Positions 26,405 to 34,205 are shown, counted from the stretch's first letter. The stretch: DNA of 64,000 nt from Roseateles hydrophilus (GCF_026712245.1 NZ_JAPPUY010000005.1:248001-312000); one strand, 5' to 3'. The notes: generated by a model not told the origin, from the letters alone. Numbers and translations: made by a program.

Positions 26405-27270
26405 GGCGCGCAAACAATCCTGACCGACGCAACTTCTTGAACTCACTTGTCCTGCTGCCGTGGATTTCAGCCTGTCAGGCGCAGCGCACGCGCCCGCCGG
26501 AGTCGCCCGAACTGCGAGCCCAACGTCAGCGCGTCGGTGACGTGGCACTGCGGCTCGTCGTCGATGCCGTGCCGGGCGCGGAAATGGATGGGGTGGAGTT
26601 CTTTGCGGACGAGCAGGTTTGGCCCGTCTACCACAGTGCCGGGCTGTCGAGCAGGAATCGCAGCAAATACGACTTCCCGGGGCGGGTGCCGCTGAAGATC
26701 AGAGTGGTGTGGCGAAAGGACTTTCGGCTGAAGTCCCAACTCTCGCGAGGAAACTCATCTCGATATGACGAATACGGGCGGGACATGCTCAGCTCTGCCA
26801 TGTACGTCACGGCCGTGGACAGCGAAGCCCAGGAAATCGCCAAACGGCAAGCCGTCTCCAAGAACACAGGCGTTCCACACTATGGTCCGTGGGGCAGCGA
26901 CTACCGCGGTGAATTGGCTGGCGACTACACCGTCGACGTCGCCGCTCGCATCCCCGACGCCGTGCTGCAAGACCTTCGCCGCCAGCGCGGCAACCTGCGC
27001 CTGAAGTTCCGCCTCAAGCCCGACGGCGTGCTGTTCGGCTGGGATATCGAGCGCGGCGGCGGCGGCGTGTCCTTGTTCAGCCACGCGGGTGGCGACTTCC
27101 GGGAAACAGGAATTGCCTACGAATTGCCCGGCTACTCGACACCCGACTCGCCACAAGCGCAGGCCGCCTTGCATAGCGGCGAGTACTACTTGCCTCCCAA
27201 GTCCAAAATGATTTGGCGCAAAGGCTGGGAGGTCAAGCCTGACGGGAGCCGGGTCACCACCGACTACTGA
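26401..27270 (+). CDS. Putative lipoprotein immunity protein for the Tle1-like toxin
   Basis: A 289-residue exported protein with a type II signal (FLNSLVLLPWISAC; the lipobox ISAC fits). The distal part contains KPDGVLFGWDIE, shared in form with the protein at 27694 (KDDGVLFGWDVE), preceded by GDYTVDV and RIPD in one and GDYLIEV and RVPD in the other, so the two are homologues. The ATG overlaps the stop of the Tle1-like gene by 4 nt. Known Tle immunity proteins sit in the periplasm, often as lipoproteins, which fits. I infer it neutralises the adjacent lipase. The family name is not certain. Confidence 0.76.
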   Translation: MRRANNPDRRNFLNSLVLLPWISACQAQRTRPPESPELRAQRQRVGDVALRLVVDAVPGAEMDGVEFFADEQVWPVYHSAGLSSRNRSKYDFPGRVPLKIRVVWRKDFRLKSQLSRGNSSRYDEYGRDMLSSAMYVTAVDSEAQEIAKRQAVSKNTGVPHYGPWGSDYRGELAGDYTVDVAARIPDAVLQDLRRQRGNLRLKFRLKPDGVLFGWDIERGGGGVSLFSHAGGDFRETGIAYELPGYSTPDSPQAQAALHSGEYYLPPKSKMIWRKGWEVKPDGSRVTTDY

Positions 27271-27318
27271 TGATCTTGGCGCGAGCGCCTGCTACTACGA
27301 AGGACGGGCAAGCCCGCC

Positions 27319-27534
27319 ACCCACGTCACCCGCTGGCGCTACGAAGGCCGTCACCTGGTGGCCTTGGAGCATGCGGCGCAGTCTGAGCGCTACACGCATG
27401 ACGCGCGCGGGCTGGTGCTGACGAGTACGGTGCTGCGCCCGGGCCTGCAGGCCCTGACCCGCTATGCCTACGACGAGGAAGGTCGCCTGCACTCGCAGAC
27501 CCGTAAGCTCCCCCCAGAAGTAGACAGCCCGTAA
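27319..27534 (+). pseudogene. RHS-core remnant of a third toxin module
   Basis: About 60 codons of RHS core in one frame (TRWRYEGRHLVALEHAAQ, then LTRYAYDEEGRLHSQTRK) with no start and an early stop, ending where an IS-like sequence begins at about 27506. Both ends of the original gene are gone. It is the left part of a broken RHS module whose distal tip survives as a short fragment after the IS remnant. Confidence 0.75.
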
Positions 27535-27634
27535 CTGGAGAATGCGGCCCGCCGAGAAGGAGGAGGCCGAGATGAGGCAGAGCAAGTTCAGCGAGAGCCA
27601 GATCGTGGCGATCCTGAAGGAAGGCGAGGCCGGT
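27506..27634 (+). mobile_element. IS3-family fragment (left end and start of orfA)
   Basis: The sequence TCCCCCCAGAAGTAGACAGC is typical of the end of an IS3-group element, and 27572-27634 encodes MRQSKFSESQIVAILKEGEA, the standard start of an IS3 orfA transposase with its helix-turn-helix. No orfB, right end or target duplication can be seen, so it is a deletion remnant. It joins directly to the last codons of an effector gene. Confidence 0.75.
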
Positions 27635-27697
27635 TACGCCGCGTGGCTGCACAAGAACCACTATGACTTGAACCTGATTGTGGGAGGCGGTTCATGA
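27572..27697 (+). pseudogene. Chimeric 41-codon ORF: IS3 orfA start fused to toxin-tip end
   Basis: The first 20-21 codons are IS3 orfA; the last 21 (GYAAWLHKNHYDLNLIVGGGS) look like the C-terminus of an effector. They line up without gaps with the last 21 residues of the Tle1-like protein at 24191-26404 (AYVAWIKAQENGYNFAGTSGK), and the stop overlaps the next gene by 4 nt (ATGA), exactly as in the intact Tle1-immunity pair. I read this as the leftover end of a second Tle1-type tip. It is unlikely to be functional. Confidence 0.68.
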
Positions 27698-28305
27698 AGC
27701 ACAGCGTGCTGTGTGTGCTCGCGGCGCTGGCGTGTGGTGCCTGCGCCAACGGCGGAGCGTCATCGCAGGGCCGGCGCATCGGAACCGGGTTGGTGGTTGA
27801 GTATGGGCTCGCCCATTCAGGCGTGGAGCCGAAGGCGGGCCTGCAAGCCATGTCCGACAAGGGCGCGCGACTCTTTGGGGGAATGATGGAAGGCTGGTAC
27901 GGAGGGGCTAGCACCAATTCGTACATTGCCGGCCATCTGCCCGGCACCGTTCGCGTGACCTGGCGTACAGATACGGTGCCAGGGCAGCGCTTCACCACAG
28001 GCCGCGTCATCGGCGACTACCTCATTGAGGTGGACAAGCGGGTGCCTGACGAGGTCATCCGCTACGCCAATGCGGGCCCGGGCCGCGCGCTGCGGCTGGT
28101 GTTCCGCATCAAGGACGATGGCGTGTTGTTTGGGTGGGATGTGGAGGAGAAGTTCGGAGGCCTGCTGGTCAACACGATGCGTGGTGGAGATGTGCCGTGC
28201 TATGACATGCCACGTGCATCCAATGCCACTCCCACTTGCACGGAGGGCCCGCTGCAATCCGCACCTTGGTACAGCCCATTGGGGTTCAAGCGCGTCGCGC
28301 AGTGA
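27694..28305 (+). CDS. Orphan immunity protein, paralogue of the Tle1-associated lipoprotein
   Basis: A 203-residue exported protein (MKHSVLCVLAALACGACA, probably a lipoprotein although the lipobox is imperfect). It shares the distal domain of the protein at 26401: GDYLIEVDKRVPDE…RALRLVFRIK, then KDDGVLFGWDVEE. Its start overlaps the end of a destroyed toxin tip by 4 nt, so the toxin has been lost and the antidote kept. That is the expected end state when immunity to a relative's toxin remains useful. The cell location is predicted to be periplasmic/outer membrane. Confidence 0.74.
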   Translation: MKHSVLCVLAALACGACANGGASSQGRRIGTGLVVEYGLAHSGVEPKAGLQAMSDKGARLFGGMMEGWYGGASTNSYIAGHLPGTVRVTWRTDTVPGQRFTTGRVIGDYLIEVDKRVPDEVIRYANAGPGRALRLVFRIKDDGVLFGWDVEEKFGGLLVNTMRGGDVPCYDMPRASNATPTCTEGPLQSAPWYSPLGFKRVAQ

Positions 28306-28411
28306 CTACAGTGGCCAGCGTCGGCGTAGCCGTGGCGACATGGGCCGGCGGAGGCTTTAGTTGCATGCATCCACTATGCCAAGCCGTACCTTGAATCGTT
28401 TTGTGCCCGAC

Positions 28412-29086
28412 ATGGACCGTGCCCACCCACCCATCACGTTGCTGCGCCACATGGTGGCCTGCATGCTGGCGCTGCTTGGCAGCGCCGCCCACGCCGGCTG
28501 CGCGCCGCCGCAGGAACCCAAGGGCGAACGCCTGTTCATGCAGAACGGCGCGGCCTTCCGCGCGCAGCTGTGCTGGCACCCGCAGGGCGACGTCGGCGCA
28601 GCCGGCGGCCGCTTGGCCGTGACGGTGTGGCGGGGAGAGCAGCGCGTCGCGCAGGTGAGCTTTCCGGTGGACATCGAAGGCACCGTGCGCGACATCCGGT
28701 TCGACCGCGCCAACTACGCGCTCAGCGCCCAGGCGGCAAGCTTTGGGGTGTTGGTGGACACCCGCCTGCGCGGCGCGGGCTTCGACCAGTACAGCACCGA
28801 TCTGTGGTTGCTGGTGCTGGATGGCGGGCAGCTGGCGCGTGTGTTGGTGCAGAACATGGCCTGGGAGGCCTGGGGCACGCAGTGCGAGCCCGACTGCATC
28901 GACACCAGCAAGACCAAGTCCATCGTCGTCATCGGCGCGCAGAAGTCACCTCAAGGGATGAGCGAGCTGCGCGTGCGCACGCGCGGGTGGACCACGCCCT
29001 ACGGCCAGGGCAGCCAGGCTGCGCAGCGCGTCGACGGCACGACACGCTACGTTTTCAACGGTGCGGTCTACGAGGCCAAGGACTGA
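28412..29086 (+). CDS. Exported hypothetical protein
   Basis: A protein of about 224 residues with a Sec signal peptide (LRHMVACMLALLGSAAHAG). The mature part has Cys (GCAPPQ, QLCWHP, CEPDCID) likely to form disulfides, and beta-rich patterns. No family recognised. It lies between an orphan immunity gene and the second TadE-like gene, so it may be another orphan immunity or accessory factor. The start is uncertain: ATG 28376, 28412 and 28451 are all in frame; I chose 28412 because it gives a normal length of signal peptide. Confidence 0.66.
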   Translation: MDRAHPPITLLRHMVACMLALLGSAAHAGCAPPQEPKGERLFMQNGAAFRAQLCWHPQGDVGAAGGRLAVTVWRGEQRVAQVSFPVDIEGTVRDIRFDRANYALSAQAASFGVLVDTRLRGAGFDQYSTDLWLLVLDGGQLARVLVQNMAWEAWGTQCEPDCIDTSKTKSIVVIGAQKSPQGMSELRVRTRGWTTPYGQGSQAAQRVDGTTRYVFNGAVYEAKD

Positions 29087-29359
29087 TGCCTGCGGGCGGC
29101 TGACGAACAAATCCCGGCGGGGCGATCGCCCGGGCAATGTGCCCGGGGCGCGTGCGCGACACGGCTGGTTACGTCGGTAACGCAAAACAGGCCGCACCCC
29201 CTGCTGTTCAAGGGCTTACCGATGGCGGGCAGCCTCTGCATCATCGCGCCGCGTTCGGCGTCAGTGCCGTTGTCGCCTCTGCAATGACGTGTGCTTGGTG
29301 TGTTAGCGGCTTGGCTGCGTGCTGGGCGTGCGCGGCTGCATCAGCCTCCTGCGACCTCC
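29087..29359. other. Non-coding region upstream of TadE copy 2
   Basis: A 273-bp gap with no supported gene. It contains a GC-rich inverted repeat around 29126-29150 (CGCCCGGGCAATGTGCCCGGGGCG), which could act as an attenuator or terminator although no T-run follows. It presumably carries the promoter of the TadE-Hint toxin unit. Confidence 0.4.
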
Positions 29360-30286
29360 ATGCCAGCTCCACTCGCCCTGCCTACACCCCTGCCGCTCGC
29401 TTCAACAGCATGCCGCCCTGGCCGCCCCCCGCATCGCCAGCGTGGGGCGGGCCTGGTGGAGAGCGTCATCGTGATGCCGACGCTGCTGTTCCTGGTGCTC
29501 GGCATCTGGCAGGCGGCGCTGGGCTACCAGGCCAAGAGCAGCGTGAACTACGCGACCTTCGAGGCGGCGCGGGCGGGGGCGGTGAACAACGCCAGCGTGA
29601 GCAGCATCAAGGCGGCGTTCAGCAAGGGCATGGTGGGCTACTACGGCGGCGGTCGCACCGTGGCGGAGCTGGCGGCGAGCTACGCGAGGGCCACGGCCGA
29701 CACGGCAGTGGGCATGCGCGTGGAAGTGCTGTCGCCCACCAAGGAAAGCTTTGACGACTACGCCAGCCCTGCGCTCAAAGAAGCGCTGAAGGCCGGAGAC
29801 CTGGTGATCCCCAACGTGGGCCTGGACGAGCTGCACTGCCCGCGCGACGTGCCCGGCTGCAAGAGCGACCCCAAGAGCAACGCCAGCGGGCAGACGCTGC
29901 AGGACGCCAACCTGCTGAAGCTGCGCATCACCTACGGCATCCCGAAAGACAAGCAGATGCCGCTGGTGGGGCGGTTCTACACCTGGGCGCTGAGCAAGCT
30001 GGGCGCCGGGGTGGGGGACGCGTTCAAGCTGGGGTTGATCGAGGCGGGGCGCATCCCAGTGGTGTCGCACGTGGTGGTGCGCATGCAGTCGGACGCCATC
30101 CGCAACACGGCGATGGTGAGCAGCCCAGGGCCGGGCAACGACGGCACGCCCACCGACCCGGGGCCCGCGCCCACGCCGCCCAAGCTGCCCACCTGCCCGT
30201 ACTACGACCCGGCGTGCCGAGGGGGTGGCAAGCCGCCGACCGATCCGCCGACCGACCCGCCTGTGGAGGACCCGCCGTGCCTGTGA
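29360..30286 (+). CDS. TadE-like pseudopilin, copy 2
   Basis: A 308-residue near-copy of the pseudopilin at 16475. The central 713 bp are identical, including the cleavage site and helix (RGAGLVESVIVMPTLLFLVL). The leader is different and longer (MPAPLALPTPLPLASTACRP…), and the tail after GTPTDPGPAPTPP diverges to PTCPYYDPACRGG and a Pro/Asp-rich repeat (PPTDPPTDPPVEDPPCL). ATG 29360 is the only ATG in frame before the repeat. The Hint-nuclease toxin gene starts inside its last codons, so the pair is translationally coupled. It stands away from the pilus genes and has no other Tad gene near it, so I infer it belongs functionally to the toxin. Confidence 0.82.
   Translation: MPAPLALPTPLPLASTACRPGRPPHRQRGAGLVESVIVMPTLLFLVLGIWQAALGYQAKSSVNYATFEAARAGAVNNASVSSIKAAFSKGMVGYYGGGRTVAELAASYARATADTAVGMRVEVLSPTKESFDDYASPALKEALKAGDLVIPNVGLDELHCPRDVPGCKSDPKSNASGQTLQDANLLKLRITYGIPKDKQMPLVGRFYTWALSKLGAGVGDAFKLGLIEAGRIPVVSHVVVRMQSDAIRNTAMVSSPGPGNDGTPTDPGPAPTPPKLPTCPYYDPACRGGGKPPTDPPTDPPVEDPPCL
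29447..30159 (+). repeat. 713-bp direct repeat, right copy
   Basis: Identical by eye to 16532-17244. The left edge of identity lies just upstream of the prepilin cleavage site and the right edge falls at the start of the Pro-rich tail, so the repeat spans the conserved body of the pseudopilin and excludes its two variable ends. Recombination between the two copies would excise a 12.9-kb circle carrying the RHS toxins. Confidence 0.93.
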
Positions 30287-31890
30287 GCCGATTCGTGACG
30301 CCGGGGCCGCTGCGCGCGGCGCTGGTGTGGTGGCTGGTGCTGTCGCTGACCGCGCTGATGCTGCGGCCGGCCCCGTCGCAGGCGGCGCCGGCTGCGGCGC
30401 TGAGCGTGACGACGGCGCTGTGCCCGGACCCGGGCCAGTGCTTCGCGAACGTCGCGGCCCGCCAGGCCTGGGCCAAGAAGAACAACTGCCAGTTCCTGGA
30501 AGACGTCTGCGAGAAGACGCCGGCCAGCGAGGACAACAAGGGCGCCAAGCCCGAGGACCAGGGCTTCTGGTCGTCGTTGTGGGACGACGTCAGCGGCGCG
30601 CTGCAGTACGGCTACGAGTTCGGCAAGGGCTTGTTCGAGGGCATGAAGGGCCAGGTCACCGACCTGATCGACCTGATCAGCAACCCGGGCGAGGTGGTGT
30701 CGGGCCTCGTGGAGTTGGGCAAGGCCTTCTACAACGACCCCAAGGGCACGCTGAAAGTGCTGGGCGAACTGCTGGGGCAGGAGGCGGTTGACACCATCAC
30801 GCGCGCCACCCAGTGCGGCGCGTACGACCTGGGCAAGGTGATTGGCAGCTACGTGAGCCCGGCTGTCGCGCTGAAGCTGGCCACGCGGCTGGGCAAGTAC
30901 AGCGGCTCGGTGGCCAATGCCGTGAAGGGGCTCAAGAAGGACCTGGGCTGCGCCAGCTTTGCCGGCGGCACGCTGGTGCAACTGCCCACGGGCGCCGTGC
31001 CGATCGAGGGCGTGAGCCAGGGCGATGCGGTGCTGTCGCGCCATGACCGTTTCTGGACGGACGCGCCGCAGGCGGTTGAGCGCACCTTCGGCCGCGTGGC
31101 GCCGCGCTACCGCGAGTTGAAGACCGAGTTCGAGACCTTCCGCCTGACCGATGAGCACCCGCTGTGGGTGCAGGGCAAGGGCTGGACACCGGCGGAGGAC
31201 GTGACCGACGAGGACGTGCTGGCGGCGCTGAATGGCGACGTGCTGGTGCTGTCCAACAAGCTCGTCAACGCGCCGCTGCGGGTCTACAACTTCAGCGTCG
31301 CGAGCACGTCGAACTACTTCGTCGGCGCGTCGGGGCTGTGGGCGCACAACGCCAAGTGCGATTTGACGCGCACCAAGGACATCACGGACACCAAGTACGG
31401 CCTGTTGTCGCCCACGCAGAAAGGATTTTTTGGAGAGTTGAAGACGCGCGAACTGCTCGAAGCCAAAGGCTACAGCCCCGTGTTGGCCGTGGGCAAGAAC
31501 GATGGCGCCTTTGATGCTTGGCGCGGGCAGACCGGCATCGATGCGATCTACAAAGACAAGAATGGCAACTACGTTATCGTCGAATCCAAGGCCACGGGCG
31601 GTGTCAAACCCACCGATCCTTGTGGCACCAAAGGCGACCTGTGCACCGTCAAGAGCGGGGAGCGGCAAATGAGTGATGTGTGGCTGCGGCAGCGCATCAA
31701 CGAACTCACCGCACCGCCGTTGGCACAGGCAGATTTGGACAAACTGAAGGTGGAGGCCATGAAAGACCCCATGACGCTCCAAAAGGTGTTGGCGCGCACC
31801 GACAAAGAGGGCAGCACCAGCTTTCACCAGATCAACAACAAAGGCATGACAGGCACCGACGTCGTGATCGGGAACGTATGGACCCCTTGA
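30277..31890 (+). CDS. Hint-domain polymorphic toxin with PD-(D/E)XK nuclease tip
   Basis: A 537-residue polymorphic toxin. Signal peptide (LVWWLVLSLTALMLRPAPSQA), then an alpha-helical region with several Cys, then a Hint autoprotease: Cys225 (GCASFAGGTLV), His294 (LTDEHPLWV) and the C-terminal His357-Asn358 (LWAHNAKC), which should release the tip. The tip (359-537) looks like a PD-(D/E)XK nuclease: Glu387 (GFFGELKTRELLEAKGY), Asp422 (GIDAIY) and Glu436-x-Lys438 (VIVESKA). The immunity gene downstream resembles PoNi, so the tip is probably of the PoNe DNase class. GGAGGA at 30265-30270 favours GTG 30277 over GTG 30283; either way it overlaps the TadE-like gene. Export by signal peptide rather than T6SS adaptors is a shared oddity with the RHS protein at 17415. 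Confidence 0.86.
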   Translation: MPVSRFVTPGPLRAALVWWLVLSLTALMLRPAPSQAAPAAALSVTTALCPDPGQCFANVAARQAWAKKNNCQFLEDVCEKTPASEDNKGAKPEDQGFWSSLWDDVSGALQYGYEFGKGLFEGMKGQVTDLIDLISNPGEVVSGLVELGKAFYNDPKGTLKVLGELLGQEAVDTITRATQCGAYDLGKVIGSYVSPAVALKLATRLGKYSGSVANAVKGLKKDLGCASFAGGTLVQLPTGAVPIEGVSQGDAVLSRHDRFWTDAPQAVERTFGRVAPRYRELKTEFETFRLTDEHPLWVQGKGWTPAEDVTDEDVLAALNGDVLVLSNKLVNAPLRVYNFSVASTSNYFVGASGLWAHNAKCDLTRTKDITDTKYGLLSPTQKGFFGELKTRELLEAKGYSPVLAVGKNDGAFDAWRGQTGIDAIYKDKNGNYVIVESKATGGVKPTDPCGTKGDLCTVKSGERQMSDVWLRQRINELTAPPLAQADLDKLKVEAMKDPMTLQKVLARTDKEGSTSFHQINNKGMTGTDVVIGNVWTP

Positions 31891-33299
31891 TGTTTCACCC
31901 CCTTGAGTTGGCCATCAAGGACCGCCCGGTCGCCACCTTCAGAGACCCGCAGCCTGACCCGTGGCGCTATGCGGACGACTGGTTCTATGGCCAGAAAGCG
32001 GTGCTTGACGTGCAGGCATCGGATGCCGATTGGCGCAGCACGCAGGACGCGGCGAAGTTCATCGTCAGTATTTCCAACCCCATCAGGGGTCTCTTCGGGC
32101 GCTGGCGGCTGATGTATGCAGTGGGCGAGCCGCTGGACAAGCTGCTCGAGCAGATGCGCGCCGATTGGCCGCTGCTGGTGGCACTGCGCGACTTTGCCCA
32201 GCAGCGCTGTCAGGAGCTGGGCGTCGCCGATCGGGACATGTACGGCGTGGACGTCTGGCACATCCGCTACGGCCTGGCGCTGTGGTTGTTGCTGGAAGAC
32301 GATGTGGCGCGTGTGCGCGCGGTGTTGTCTGTGTGTTGCCCACGCGCACAGCAGCCCCGGTTTCACTACGAACGGTTTGCCGTGCTCGATGCGCTCTACG
32401 ACGCGTTTCTGCCGGACGGCCTGCCGCCGCCTGCGCAACATGACAAGCCCTGCTGGGTGGGGTGGAACAAGTTGGCCCAAGCCCTGGGCGGTGAGCGTGC
32501 CCAACAACAGGCGGGCATCGAGCGCTACATGGCGCGCTGGAACGAGATGATGAAACCCCTGGGGTGGAAGGCCCAGCGGCGCTATCCGCTGCGCGATGCG
32601 CAGGGGCGGGTCACCGAACATGCCTGCACCTACCCCGGCACGTTCATGCACTTCGCCACCGAAGCTGCGCTGGCCGTGTGCGCGCTGGACCTGGACGACA
32701 GCGCATTCGGTGAGCACCCCTACTACCCCAGAGACTTGGTGGCTCACTACCGCCGCCATGTGCGCGTGCAGCGCGATGGCTGGCGCGCGGAGGGTGCTGC
32801 GCTGCGACGGCCGGTGCCGGTGCCGCCGCCGCCCCGGAAGATCAATCTGCACAGCAGCAAGTCCAAGGGCGTCAAGCGATGGTTGGAGCTGGTAGCCGAT
32901 GGCAACTGCGACACGGTGGAACAGGCGATGCAGGAGGTCGGCCGCGCGCGCAGCTTGAAGACCCAGCTGTGGACGGCGCTGGGCGCGCTGCGCGAAGGCA
33001 ATGCCGCCGCATGCGCCGACATCAAGGACGACACCGAGCTGGAGAGCCAGATCGACGCCATGCTCGACGAGCGTGGCCTGCAGGGCTTTGACGCCAGCGG
33101 CCTGCCCGGTGCTGGCGCACAGCGTTGCGAGGCTTTGATGCAAGCGCTGCAAGCATGGCTGTCGACCCAGCCCTATGCGCTGCTGCAACCGCCCCAGGAT
33201 GCCGATGCCTGGGTGGGCTGGCTGGTAGCGCGCGAGCACATGAGCGAGTACCTGAGCCTGAGCGACGCCCTGGGCGTGCGCCATGGCGGCGAGGTGTGA
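31878..33299 (+). CDS. PoNi-like (DUF1910/DUF1911) immunity protein
   Basis: A 473-residue cytosolic protein without a signal peptide. The first half (DDWFYGQKAVLDVQASDADW, DVWHIRYGLALWLLLEDD, FHYERFAVLDALYDAF) resembles the DUF1910/DUF1911 helical immunity proteins that protect against PoNe DNases. The second half repeats similar elements (KSKGVKRWLELVADGNCDTV) and makes the protein longer than the usual ~250-300 residues, perhaps a duplicated or extended form. The start is ATG 31878, overlapping the toxin by 13 nt, or ATG 31890, forming TGATG with the toxin stop. A cytosolic antidote fits a DNA-attacking toxin. Confidence 0.7.
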   Translation: MDPLMFHPLELAIKDRPVATFRDPQPDPWRYADDWFYGQKAVLDVQASDADWRSTQDAAKFIVSISNPIRGLFGRWRLMYAVGEPLDKLLEQMRADWPLLVALRDFAQQRCQELGVADRDMYGVDVWHIRYGLALWLLLEDDVARVRAVLSVCCPRAQQPRFHYERFAVLDALYDAFLPDGLPPPAQHDKPCWVGWNKLAQALGGERAQQQAGIERYMARWNEMMKPLGWKAQRRYPLRDAQGRVTEHACTYPGTFMHFATEAALAVCALDLDDSAFGEHPYYPRDLVAHYRRHVRVQRDGWRAEGAALRRPVPVPPPPRKINLHSSKSKGVKRWLELVADGNCDTVEQAMQEVGRARSLKTQLWTALGALREGNAAACADIKDDTELESQIDAMLDERGLQGFDASGLPGAGAQRCEALMQALQAWLSTQPYALLQPPQDADAWVGWLVAREHMSEYLSLSDALGVRHGGEV

Positions 33300-33417
33300 G
33301 CGCCGATGCTGGTTCTGAGACGACCACGCCACCATTCCCGACGGCGGCCTTCGCTGCAAGGCCTTCACCGGGGTTCGACAGCCGATTGCCACCGCCGGCG
33401 CTGACCACATACGCACC

Positions 33418-34005
33418 ATGACCGACGATCTCTACCGCCCTGAGCGGCTCACGCTGCGGGTGAAACACCGCGACTTGCTGGGCACGCTGCGCCAGCACGG
33501 CGTGCCCGACGAGCAGCTGCCCGTCACGGCACCGCTGTGCGGTGACCTGTTGCTGAGCTATGCGTTCGAGCAGCCTGAGCACTTCGTGATGGCCACGCCG
33601 CCGCTGCTGGCCCAGGCCGGGGTGTCGACGGCCGACATCCGGGCGCTGGCCCTGGCCAACTTCAAGGGGCGCTTCACGGCCCAGCTGGTGCGCACGGGCG
33701 TGCACGACGGGGTGTTCGCGGTGCGCACTGGCGGCGAGTTGGAGGCGGTGCTGCTGGCCTTCGACGGTTTCTGGCAGCACCACGTCAGCCGCGAGATTGG
33801 CCCCGTGACGCAGGTGTGCGCGCCTCGGCGCGACGTGCTGCTGATTGCCGACCCCGGCGTGCCCGGCGCGTTGGCGGCGCTGCGGGTCGAGGCCGCCCGC
33901 GTGTTCCACGCCAGCACCGACGCGCATGCGCTGTCGCTGCAGTGCATGCAGTGGGCGCCAGCAGGCTGGCAGCTGGCGCAGCTGGCCACGGAGGCGGTGG
34001 CATGA
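33418..34005 (+). CDS. DUF1444-like protein
   Basis: A 195-residue soluble protein. The segment LCGDLLLSYAFEQPEHFVMATPPLL (residues about 41-65) and IRALALANFKGR resemble DUF1444 (UPF0354, YtpQ-type) proteins, whose function is unknown. No signal peptide. The ATG lies 118 bp after the PoNi-like gene, and the stop overlaps the next small membrane protein by 4 nt (ATGA). DUF1444 genes occur in toxin-immunity islands, but no toxin is adjacent here, so it could be an orphan immunity gene. Confidence 0.62.
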   Translation: MTDDLYRPERLTLRVKHRDLLGTLRQHGVPDEQLPVTAPLCGDLLLSYAFEQPEHFVMATPPLLAQAGVSTADIRALALANFKGRFTAQLVRTGVHDGVFAVRTGGELEAVLLAFDGFWQHHVSREIGPVTQVCAPRRDVLLIADPGVPGALAALRVEAARVFHASTDAHALSLQCMQWAPAGWQLAQLATEAVA

Positions 34006-34205
34006 GCTTCAGTTTTGTCCTGGGCAACCTGGTGGGCCGTGCGCTGGTGAGCTATCTGCTCGTGTGGCTGGTCTGCTGGTGCAGCTGCCGGTTCAAGGCG
34101 GGCGAGGCGTTCAGGCGCAGCGTGCGCTGGTACAGCCTGCTGGCCGTGGCAGCGTTGGCGCTGTTGGGGCTGGGCGCTGCCGTGTCCGGCGGAGCCGCGC
34201 GATGA
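34002..34205 (+). CDS. Small two-helix membrane protein
   Basis: A 67-residue protein with two predicted membrane helices (ALVSYLLVWLVCWC and YSLLAVAALALLGLGAAV) joined by a short basic loop (RFKAGEAFRRSVRW). Both ends overlap neighbours by 4 nt (ATGA at 34002 and 34202), so it sits in a tightly coupled three-gene unit. No family recognised. Confidence 0.65.
   Translation: MSFSFVLGNLVGRALVSYLLVWLVCWCSCRFKAGEAFRRSVRWYSLLAVAALALLGLGAAVSGGAAR

Noticed and set aside
17415-31890. A T6SS-delivered RHS island
   Set aside because: No PAAR, VgrG, Hcp or DUF4123-type adaptor is present, and the intact RHS and Hint toxins have Sec signal peptides, so T6SS delivery is not supported here.
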